NCBI GenBank assembly: GCA_040217155.1
Contig: JAVJNS010000008.1
Location: forward strand, 246,258 to 310,257
Direction of reading: 5' to 3'
DNA from: Pelagibius sp040217155
GTDB lineage: Bacteria > Pseudomonadota > Alphaproteobacteria > Kiloniellales > Kiloniellaceae
Length of the DNA: 64,000 nucleotides
Under the pieces are notes generated by a model. It had not been told where the DNA came from, made no database searches, and worked only from the letters and a program-made list of their open reading frames with translations. Of the stretch, positions 26,406-35,221 are shown piece after piece. Position numbers and translations under genes: made by a program. Position 1 is the stretch's first letter; the number at the start of each line of letters is the position of its first letter.

Positions 26406-28214
26406 CTAGCCCCGGTAGGCCTGGTGGCGGGACGAGGCTTCGCCCCGTTCCTCGGCGCGGGCCTGGTCCAGCGCGCGCTGATAGGCCAGCATGACCTCGT
26501 GCTCGTGCACGACGCCGCGCATCGCCATCGATTTCTTGTCCGCCACCACGGGGATGTGCGGCTCGCCGGTCAGATTGAAGACCTTCACGGCGGCCTCCAA
26601 GTGGTCGCCGGTGAGCAGGAGGGCCGGTATATTGCGCGCCACGTTGTCGGCGATCAGTTCGGAGTCGTGGCTGGTGTCAAAGGCCGCCTCGTGCAGGTCC
26701 GCATAGGTGACAACTCCGCAGAGCCCGCCATCTTCGTCGACAACGAAGAGCTCGCCCCAGGGCGCCGATTGCAGCTTCAGGCGAACCTCCGCGATCGGCG
26801 TTCCCGGCGCGATCGCCGAATAGCGGTGATCCATGACCGAGGCAATTTTGACCCGGCGCATCAACCCGGTCTGGTGCCCTCCACGGATGGACACGCTGCG
26901 CCGCTCCAACTGCCAGGTGAAGAACGACTTCTTGTGCACCTGCTGGGTGACAATGCTGGCGATCACCGTGGCCAGCATGACGGCAATGGTCAGCTCGTAA
27001 TCGTTGGTCAATTCAAAGATCATCAGAATGGTCGAGATCGGCGCGCCGAGGACGGCGCCGGCGACCGCCCCCATGCCGATCATGGTGTAGGCGCCGTGGC
27101 CCGACGACAGCTCCGGGAAAGCGCTGGTCGCGATGATCCCATAGGCGCCCCCGACCATGGCGCCGATGAACAGCGAGGGCGAGAACACACCGCCGGCAAA
27201 TCCGCTGCCCAGGCTGATGGCCGTCGCCGCGGTCTTGGCGACGATCAGGGCCAGCAACAGCCACAGCGGGTAGCTGTCCATCAGCGCCGCATCGGTGGCC
27301 TCGTAGCCGACGCCGAGCACCTGAGGAAAGACCAGGGCTATGAGGCCGACAAGCAGCCCGGCAAAGGCAGGGCGCGACCAGGACGGCAGCGGCAGCTTCT
27401 CGAAGGTGTCCTCGGTGAACATGATCGACCACATGAAGAGGATCGCCGCCAGCGCCGCCACCAGCCCCAGCAGGGCAAAAGCGGGAAACTCCCAGAACGA
27501 CACGATGGTCCAGTTTTCGGGCAGGATGAAGGCGGGAAAATCGCCGTAGCGCGCACGGCTGATCAAGGTTCCCGTCACCGAGGCGATGACGATCGGCGCG
27601 AAGGCCGAAAGAGCGTAGTGGCCGACCACCACCTCCAGCGCGAAAAAGGAACCGGCAATCGGGGCGTTGAAGGACGCCGCTACGCCGGCGGCGACCCCAC
27701 AGCCCAACAGCGTGCGCGCCAGGACGCGGCCGAGATGCAGGCGCTTGGCCACCCAGGATCCCAGCGAAGCGCCAAGATGAACGACCGGCCCTTCGCGTCC
27801 TACCGAGGCGCCGACGCCGATCGAGGCGGCGCTGGCCAGGGCTGCGCGGATCCCTACGGTGAGCGACATGCGGGCGTCGTGCAGAGCCGAGGCTTCGATT
27901 ACATGGGAGACATTCTGCGGACGGCCAGCGGGCATCAGATAGCGGATGAAGAGGCCGATCAACAAGCCGCCGGCAGCCGGAACCAGCAGGAGCTGCCACC
28001 ACGCCAGGCCGGCCGCCAAGGTGGCCACCTGTTCACCGCTGAAACCATAGACCAGCCACTGAAATCCGCCGATGGCATCGCGAAACGCGATGGCGGCGCC
28101 GCCGGCGGCCGCGCCGATGACCACCGCGAGGATCGACAGCACGACCTGGTCGTTGCGGCTGAATCGCAGCAGGGAGACCCGTAACCGCCGCCTCAGCTTG
28201 TGCAGCCGCCTCAT
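26406..28214 (-). CDS. ClC-family chloride channel/antiporter with CBS domains
   Basis: This inner-membrane anion transporter has 602 residues. The ClC selectivity segments are present: VGASVGREGPVVHLGA (GREGP with the gating Glu), GFAGGVFSPSLFIGA (GxFxP), and a long hydrophobic core of the expected 18-helix pattern up to about residue 440. Two CBS domains follow (about 455-570: IASVMDHRYSAIAPGTPIAEV, then NIPALLLTGDHLEAAVKVF), which usually bind nucleotides and gate transport. The N-terminus is strongly basic. It is divergent from the dioxygenase gene. Confidence 0.93.
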   Translation of the reverse strand: MRRLHKLRRRLRVSLLRFSRNDQVVLSILAVVIGAAAGGAAIAFRDAIGGFQWLVYGFSGEQVATLAAGLAWWQLLLVPAAGGLLIGLFIRYLMPAGRPQNVSHVIEASALHDARMSLTVGIRAALASAASIGVGASVGREGPVVHLGASLGSWVAKRLHLGRVLARTLLGCGVAAGVAASFNAPIAGSFFALEVVVGHYALSAFAPIVIASVTGTLISRARYGDFPAFILPENWTIVSFWEFPAFALLGLVAALAAILFMWSIMFTEDTFEKLPLPSWSRPAFAGLLVGLIALVFPQVLGVGYEATDAALMDSYPLWLLLALIVAKTAATAISLGSGFAGGVFSPSLFIGAMVGGAYGIIATSAFPELSSGHGAYTMIGMGAVAGAVLGAPISTILMIFELTNDYELTIAVMLATVIASIVTQQVHKKSFFTWQLERRSVSIRGGHQTGLMRRVKIASVMDHRYSAIAPGTPIAEVRLKLQSAPWGELFVVDEDGGLCGVVTYADLHEAAFDTSHDSELIADNVARNIPALLLTGDHLEAAVKVFNLTGEPHIPVVADKKSMAMRGVVHEHEVMLAYQRALDQARAEERGEASSRHQAYRG

Positions 28215-28509
28215 GCGGCTTGTCCCGGCAAAAGCGCGTCCGGCAGGAGCCTCCGACGGGCTGAAAGGTCACGGCTCCTCATGGCAAACCCGAAAACAAC
28301 GACAGCTTCTTCCATATTTCCGCGGCCCGCCGCCGAATTCGCGCGCGTCGCCGGCTTCCATGGTGCCACGATAACCAGTGAGCGGGCCAGAAGTCGTTAA
28401 CCCGGTCGCGCAAGGCCGGGCGAGGCTGATGCGGCGGCCGCCCGGCTTGCCCTTGCCATCGACCGGTCCACATCAATTGATATCATCGATGGCGTTCAGG
28501 AGACCAATC

Positions 28510-29184
28510 ATGGACCGACAGGAGCTGGACCGGGAGAGGAATATTCGGCGCCGCAGCTTGCTCACCGCCGGTCTCGGCGCGGCGGCCGGCGCGCTTCTCT
28601 TCGTGCCGCGGTCGCCGCTGGCCGCGGCGCTGCCGCTCACACCCCGGCAAACCGCGGGCCCTTTCTATCCGGTGGAAATCCCCGCCGATTCCGATCGCAA
28701 TCTGGTCCAGGTCGCCGGCCGCCCCGCGGCGGCGGCCGGCCAGGTCATAGAAGTTCACGGGCAGGTCCGCGACGACCGCGGCCGTCCGCTGGCCGGCGGC
28801 CGGGTGGAGATCTGGCAGTGCGATGCCTTCGGCAGGTACCATCACCCGGGGGACCGCGGCGGCGGAGCAGATCCGAACTTCCAGGGCTTCGGACAATCCG
28901 GCCTGGACAGCGAGGGCCGCTATGCCTTCAGGACGATCAAACCGGTGCCCTACCCGGGTCGCGCGCCGCATATTCACTTCGCCGTGGCGGGCCCGGGCGT
29001 CGAACGGCTGACGACGCAGATGTACCTTGCAGGCCACCCGGGCAACGCGGGCGATTTCCTCTACAATGCGATCCGCGATCGGGCCGCTCGCGACAGCGTC
29101 ACCGTGGCCTTCGAAGCGGCGCCGCAGATCGCGCCCGGGGTTGAGGCCGGGCGCTTCGATCTGGTGCTGGGGCGCAGTCTTTAG
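28510..29184 (+). CDS. Tat-exported intradiol ring-cleavage dioxygenase-like protein
   Basis: The 224-residue protein begins with a twin-arginine signal (RRRSLLTAGLGAAAGALLF) and continues as a catechol/protocatechuate dioxygenase fold. The fold entry QTAGPFYPVEIP is typical of the family. The four non-haem iron ligands can be placed in GRYHHPGD (Tyr), PYPGRAPHIHF (Tyr, then His and His). Cytoplasmic relatives cleave catechols in aromatic degradation; exported ones are little studied. AGGAG lies seven bases before the ATG at 28510. No other aromatic catabolism genes are nearby. Confidence 0.85.
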   Translation: MDRQELDRERNIRRRSLLTAGLGAAAGALLFVPRSPLAAALPLTPRQTAGPFYPVEIPADSDRNLVQVAGRPAAAAGQVIEVHGQVRDDRGRPLAGGRVEIWQCDAFGRYHHPGDRGGGADPNFQGFGQSGLDSEGRYAFRTIKPVPYPGRAPHIHFAVAGPGVERLTTQMYLAGHPGNAGDFLYNAIRDRAARDSVTVAFEAAPQIAPGVEAGRFDLVLGRSL

Positions 29185-29192
29185 AAAGCCTG

Positions 29193-29714
29193 CTAATTGC
29201 AGCGGCCGATGGAGCCGTCGCGGCAGACGCGCTTGCCGTCGGTCCAGGTTGCACCGCTGAGATTGGCGCGGGTGAGGTCGGCGCCCTCGAGTTTTGCGCC
29301 ACTGAGATTGGCGCCGCTGAGATTGGCTTCGAAGAGACGCGCGCGGCGCAGATCCGCCGTGGCGAGATCCGCGTTTGTGAGATCCGCCTTGGTCATGTCG
29401 GCCTCGCGCAGGTCAGCTTCAGGAAAAGCACCGCCAGCCAGCACCGCGCTGATGAACTTGGCGCGGAACGCCTTTACCTGAGCGAAGTTGCTGCCGCTCA
29501 GGTCGGCGCGCAAAAAGCTGGCGTCGCGCAGTTCGGCGCCGGTCAGGTCGACATTGGTGAACTCCAGGCGGTCGAAAACGCAGCGCCGCCAATTGACCGC
29601 GGGGGCCGGGGGGTCGGTGCAATCGGCCAGCGCTTCCGAAATCGGAAGCAGGACCAGGATCAAGAGGGCGAGCAGCCAGGGACGCAAAGAAACCATAGGC
29701 CTAAGCATCATCAT
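29193..29714 (-). CDS. Secreted pentapeptide-repeat protein
   Basis: After a Sec signal peptide (residues about 1-30, a hydrophobic Leu run then EALA) the protein has about twenty A(D/N)Lxx repeats (for example ADLTNADLATADLRRARLFEANLSGANLSGA), which fold as a right-handed quadrilateral helix. A Cys pair brackets the ends (ADCTDPP and VCRDGSIGRC), suggesting a disulphide in the periplasm. The function of such exported repeats is unknown. The exact start is uncertain among several Met codons at 29697-29714. It follows the thioesterase gene by 39 bases on the same strand. Confidence 0.85.
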   Translation of the reverse strand: MMMLRPMVSLRPWLLALLILVLLPISEALADCTDPPAPAVNWRRCVFDRLEFTNVDLTGAELRDASFLRADLSGSNFAQVKAFRAKFISAVLAGGAFPEADLREADMTKADLTNADLATADLRRARLFEANLSGANLSGAKLEGADLTRANLSGATWTDGKRVCRDGSIGRCN

Positions 29715-29753
29715 CGCCGACCGGAGGGCAACGGAAAATTCGCAGAGACCCAA

Positions 29754-30242
29754 TCACGGCTGCGGCAACGGCGGCTTGGCAATCACCCGCCCGGCTTCCG
29801 GCGGCAACGGCAGGGCCTTGTGAGCGTCGTAGACTTCGGCGAGTCGGCCCAGGATGGCTGCCGGCAGAACCGACACCTTGCGGCGATTGAGATCGACATA
29901 GAGGCTGAGACTTTCCATGGTCGCGGCCAGAAAGTCGTCGTCGGCGTGGAACATGTGGCAGATGAAACGAATGCGTTTTTCATCGTACCCCAGCAATTGG
30001 GCGGTGATCCGCAGCGGGTCGCCCTGCCTGACCTCGCGCTGATACGTCAGGTGGATGTCGCCGGCAAAGGTACTGCCACCGGTCGCCCCGCGGTGCGCGG
30101 CATCAAGGCCGAGAAAGTTCAAAAAGGCGTCGGTGGCATGGTCAAAAGCCAGAAGATAATAGGCCACATTCATATGCCCGTTGTAGTCGATCCATTCAGG
30201 CAAGACCGTCGCCCGGTGCTGGTCGAACGGTGCTTCGATCAT
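29754..30242 (-). CDS. Hotdog-fold acyl-CoA thioesterase
   Basis: This 162-residue single-domain protein has the 4HBT-type hotdog fold: EWIDYNGHMNVAYYL carries the helix-start Asp-Tyr-Asn-Gly-His segment, then GDIHLTYQREVRQGDPLRITAQLLG and CHMFHADDDFLAATMESLSLYVDL. Its length and wording resemble betainyl/carnitinyl-CoA thioesterases that sit beside carnitine dehydrogenase genes, but no such gene is here, so the substrate is open. The ATG at 30242 has GAGGGAG upstream. Confidence 0.8.
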   Translation of the reverse strand: MIEAPFDQHRATVLPEWIDYNGHMNVAYYLLAFDHATDAFLNFLGLDAAHRGATGGSTFAGDIHLTYQREVRQGDPLRITAQLLGYDEKRIRFICHMFHADDDFLAATMESLSLYVDLNRRKVSVLPAAILGRLAEVYDAHKALPLPPEAGRVIAKPPLPQP

Positions 30243-30474
30243 CGTCCCGGCTCCCTCGCTCCTCGCGCGCCCGGCCACCAAACGGAGCCTCGGCGACGCA
30301 AGATAGACCAAAGCGCTCCTCGGTCAAAGAGGCGGCGCAGCGGGGCGAAGTATCGCGCCGCAATCCCGGCGATGGCGCGGCAGCGGCGACAACCCCGAAC
30401 GATGTGAGAGGTTCCCAGCGGCGGGATAAGGTCCTAACGTCGCGGACCATTGATCCAAACGCAGAAGGGACTCC

Positions 30475-31437
30475 ATGACCCGTTTGCTGGCCTTCCTGGG
30501 GGGACACGCCACTTGGGTGCTCTTCGTCGGGGTGTTTGTCGGCCTGGCACTTCCGTCGCTCTCGGCCTTGGCCCGGCCGCTGCTGGCCCCGGCAGTCGCG
30601 GTGCTGCTGACGGCGACCCTGGTGCGCATCGACTGGCAGGTCATGCTCGGCTACCTGCGGCGCCCCTGGCTCGCCGCCGTCATCACCGCCTGGCTGCTGC
30701 TGGGGGCACCTTTGGTCATGGCTGCCGCACTGTCCCTGATGCCGCTGCCGGGGCCCCTCACCACAGCGCTGGTCTTGATGGCCGCCGCGCCGCCGATCCT
30801 CAGTGCCGCGCCCATTGCCATGATCCTCGGCCTGGACGGCGCCCTCGCATTGGTGGTCGGTCTGGCCGCCACTCTGCTCACACCGCTTACCGTGCCGCCC
30901 TTGGCACTCGCCCTGCTCGGCCTGCAACTCGACATCGGCGTCGTCGAATTCATGATTCGGCTTTCCGTCGTGGTGGCTGCCGCCTTTGCCGCCGCCGTGG
31001 TCATCCGCCGCTTGATCGGCCGCGAGCGCCTGCCCCGAGTCGCCACCCACCTCGACGGCCTCGTGGTCGCGGTGATGCTGATCTTCGCGGTCGCCATCAT
31101 GGACGGCGTTACAGCCGCCCTGGTCGAAAGACCGATGACCGTCGCGGTCTGGTTGCTCGCCGCCTTTGTCGCCAATCCCGCATTGCAGATCGCTGGCGCC
31201 ATGGCGTTTTCCTGGCTCGGCCGGCGCCGGGCGCTGACCGTCGGGCTGGTCTCCGGCAACTGCAACATGGGCCTGCTGCTGGCCGCCTTCCCGCCCGACA
31301 CCGACTTCGACGTGGTGCTCTATTTCGCCGTTGCCCAGTTGCCGATGTACATGCTGCCGGCGCTGCTTTTGCCCCTCTACCGGCGTCTTGTCCAACCGGA
31401 GGGAAAGCCGAAAAACCCTTCTATTCTAGGCAGTTAG
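30475..31437 (+). CDS. Bile acid:sodium symporter (SBF) family membrane protein
   Basis: The 320-residue protein is almost entirely hydrophobic with about nine to ten transmembrane helices, as in the SBF/BASS and arsenite-transporter group. Recognisable features are the repeated inverted halves and the ends of the crossed helices (AAAPPILSAAPIA and SGNCNMGLLLA), the place where sodium binds in this fold. Substrates in bacteria are organic anions and rarely known. AAGGGA precedes the ATG. Confidence 0.7.
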   Translation: MTRLLAFLGGHATWVLFVGVFVGLALPSLSALARPLLAPAVAVLLTATLVRIDWQVMLGYLRRPWLAAVITAWLLLGAPLVMAAALSLMPLPGPLTTALVLMAAAPPILSAAPIAMILGLDGALALVVGLAATLLTPLTVPPLALALLGLQLDIGVVEFMIRLSVVVAAAFAAAVVIRRLIGRERLPRVATHLDGLVVAVMLIFAVAIMDGVTAALVERPMTVAVWLLAAFVANPALQIAGAMAFSWLGRRRALTVGLVSGNCNMGLLLAAFPPDTDFDVVLYFAVAQLPMYMLPALLLPLYRRLVQPEGKPKNPSILGS

Positions 31438-31788
31438 GCAGGCGATCGCCGATAAAGCCCCAGGCAAATCCGCACACCAATGATTCTGTTGCGAAATTGC
31501 CACAGTGATGCAAAGCGACGACAGGCGCGCAATCCAGGTCACTAGTCAGCGAAGGCGCGCTATGATAGGGGAACTATGGTTAGTGCGCAGTGCCCGGCCG
31601 GCCATGCCAAAGGATTCCTTAACGGAAGTTTGTCAACATTTTCAGACACTGGCAGTTGCAGTCTTCACGGCGCCTTTCGATCCTGCTTAGGCAGGCGCAG
31701 AGGGACGAGGGCGCCGCTTGTTCCCTGGTAGGGACCACAGGCTTTTTGCGGTACGGTTTGGTTCCGCCTGTTTCTCGGGGGTAAGGTT
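31438..31788. other. 351-base gap before mlaA
   Basis: No convincing gene is seen. Two small hairpins occur close together (CCTGC-TTAG-GCAGG at 31682-31695 and TCCCT-GGT-AGGGA at 31722-31734), and a TATGAT (31561-31566) could be a -10 without a clear -35. The area is less GC-rich than its flanks and probably holds the mlaA promoter and leader. Confidence 0.4.
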
Positions 31789-32661
31789 TTGTTCGCGGTT
31801 AAATTCAGTAGGTCGATCCCGCAGTTCCTGCGATTTCTATGTGCCGCGATCGCCGTTTCAGTCGCCCTCAGCGCTTGCGCGGCGACTCCACAGTCGGCGG
31901 GCCCACTGCCCGGCGATCCGGAATTCACCCAGATTGCACAAGCCGGTTCGGACGAATGGTCGGACAGCGACTCTGGAAATTTTGGGCCGCCAGAGGACGA
32001 CAACGATCCGCTTGAAGTTCCCAACCGTATGTTCTTCGCCTTCAACGAGGCATTGGACTTTGCGGTCATCCGACCGATCGCGGTGACCTACCGCTTTATC
32101 GTACCGACCGGCGTTCGCAACACGGTCCGAAACTTCCTGCGCAACCTGCGCACCCCCGTTACGCTGGCTAACGATCTACTGCAGGGCGATCTGGATCGGG
32201 CGGAAGTGACCTTCACCCGCTTTTTCATCAACTCGACCATCGGCATGCTCGGGCTCTTCGACATCGCCGCCGACTCGGGCTTTCCCTATCACGATGAAGA
32301 TTTCGGCCAGACCATGGGTACCTATGGCGCCGGTGAAGGTTTCTATCTGGTGCTGCCGATTCTCGGACCCTCGAACCTGCGCGACGCCGGCGGACGGATT
32401 GTCGATATCTTTCTCGATCCTTTGACCTATGTCGCGCCGCGGGAAGTGGGCGTCGGGCGTGCCGTCGCTGCGGGCGTGGACTTTCGGTCGCGCAACATCG
32501 AGGAACTGGATTCTCTGAAAGCCGATTCCCTCGACTTCTATGCCCGTATCCGTTCCCTCTATCGTCAAAACCGGGAGAGCGAGATCAACAACGGCACCCT
32601 GCCAGGCGAGCAGCCGAACTTCTCGGAGATCCCCGCGCAAAGCCCTTCGGTCGTGGAGTAA
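31789..32661 (+). CDS. mlaA: MlaA (VacJ), outer-membrane lipid asymmetry lipoprotein
   Basis: MlaA removes misplaced phospholipids from the outer leaflet of the outer membrane and passes them to MlaC. The 290-residue protein has a lipoprotein signal with lipobox LSAC (Cys30), then an acidic linker and the MlaA domain: DPLEVPNRMFFAFNEALDF, RTPVTLANDLLQGD, the amphipathic segment GMLGLFDIAAD, and EDFGQTMGTYGAGEGFYLVLP. The only sensible start is a TTG at 31789 with TAAGG close upstream. mlaC follows four bases after the stop. Confidence 0.95.
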   Translation: MFAVKFSRSIPQFLRFLCAAIAVSVALSACAATPQSAGPLPGDPEFTQIAQAGSDEWSDSDSGNFGPPEDDNDPLEVPNRMFFAFNEALDFAVIRPIAVTYRFIVPTGVRNTVRNFLRNLRTPVTLANDLLQGDLDRAEVTFTRFFINSTIGMLGLFDIAADSGFPYHDEDFGQTMGTYGAGEGFYLVLPILGPSNLRDAGGRIVDIFLDPLTYVAPREVGVGRAVAAGVDFRSRNIEELDSLKADSLDFYARIRSLYRQNRESEINNGTLPGEQPNFSEIPAQSPSVVE

Positions 32662-32665
32662 AGCA

Positions 32666-33322
32666 ATGCGCCCCCGTGTTCTGAGCGTTTCCAGCTTTCG
32701 GTCTTCTCTTGCGCCGAGGCTGCTGGCCCTCGCAGTGGTGTTTCTGCCGGCCTTGGCTGTGGCCCTGGATACCAAGCAGGCGGCGAACTTTCTGAACAGC
32801 CTGCAGGAGGAGGCCGCGGCTCAGTTGGGCGATGCCTCGGTGAGCGAGCAGCAAAAAGAAGACCGCTTCCGCAAGCTGTTCAACCAGAACTTCGATGTGC
32901 CGGCCATCGGCCGCTTCGTCATTGGCCGCTATTGGCGTGGCGCATCGGATGAGGATCAGAAGGCATTCCTCGCTGTATTCGAAGATGCCATGGTTCAGCG
33001 CTTTCTGCCGTTGCTGGCTGAAAACAGCAGCGAACGCTTTCAGGTCGGCACGGTGACCCTCGACAGCCGCAACGAGAATATGGCGCTGGTCGACTCCCGC
33101 ATCGACCGGACCGAGGGCGAGCCCTACAGAGTCAGTTGGCGGGTGCGCGAAGCGGACGGTGAGTTCAAGATTCTCGACATTGTCGCCGAAGGCGTCAGCA
33201 TGGCGATCACCCTACGTTCGGAGTACGGCACCGTGCTGAAGAACAACGGCGGCAAGCTGCCGCCGCTGACCGAAGCCCTGCGAGAGAAAGTCGCCAACGG
33301 CGCCTTTGCCCCGAGGCAGTAG
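32666..33322 (+). CDS. mlaC: MlaC-type periplasmic phospholipid shuttle
   Basis: MlaC carries phospholipids between MlaA at the outer membrane and the MlaFEDB complex in the inner membrane. The 218-residue protein has a signal peptide (cleavage near AVALD, residue about 33) and the Tol-Tol/MlaC domain: FRKLFNQNFDVPAIGRFVIGRYWR, FEDAMVQRFLPLL, and VSWRVREADGEFKILDIVAEGVSMAITLRSEY, all family-like. The gene pair mlaA-mlaC without mlaFED beside it is common in alphaproteobacteria. Confidence 0.93.
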   Translation: MRPRVLSVSSFRSSLAPRLLALAVVFLPALAVALDTKQAANFLNSLQEEAAAQLGDASVSEQQKEDRFRKLFNQNFDVPAIGRFVIGRYWRGASDEDQKAFLAVFEDAMVQRFLPLLAENSSERFQVGTVTLDSRNENMALVDSRIDRTEGEPYRVSWRVREADGEFKILDIVAEGVSMAITLRSEYGTVLKNNGGKLPPLTEALREKVANGAFAPRQ

Positions 33323-33346
33323 TTCAAGCCGCCCTGGAGCGGTGCA

Positions 33347-33374
33347 AAAGGGGCTCTTGCGGGGCCCTTTCTCT
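33347..33374 (+). terminator. Possible terminator after mlaC
   Basis: AAAGGG (33347-33352) can pair with CCCTTT (33365-33370), followed by CTCTT. The stem is short and the T-run broken, so this is tentative. It lies between the convergent mlaC and ettA genes. Confidence 0.4.
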
Positions 33375-33418
33375 TGTCTAAAAAAGCGGCCTGATCAGAG
33401 CCTCTCCGGACCATCGCC

Positions 33419-35095
<1,677 letters not shown>

Positions 35096-35143
35096 GAAAA
35101 CTCCGGCGCTTGAGAAGGTTATCGTTGAGAGTGAACGGATCGA

Positions 35144-35180
35144 GGCTACAAATGGGGACTGACGGGCGCGGTTTGTAGCC
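35144..35180 (-). promoter_or_regulatory. Stem-loop in the ettA leader
   Basis: GGCTACAAA (35144-35152) and its perfect complement TTTGTAGCC (35172-35180) are separated by 19 bases, about 50 bases before the ettA start. There is no T-tract. It could be an mRNA structure, a protein-binding site, or the end of the upstream DUF2339 transcript. Confidence 0.4.
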
Positions 35181-35221
35181 CATCGGGAAGGTCCGCGCAA
35201 TGCAGCGGCGGCGCGCCCAAA

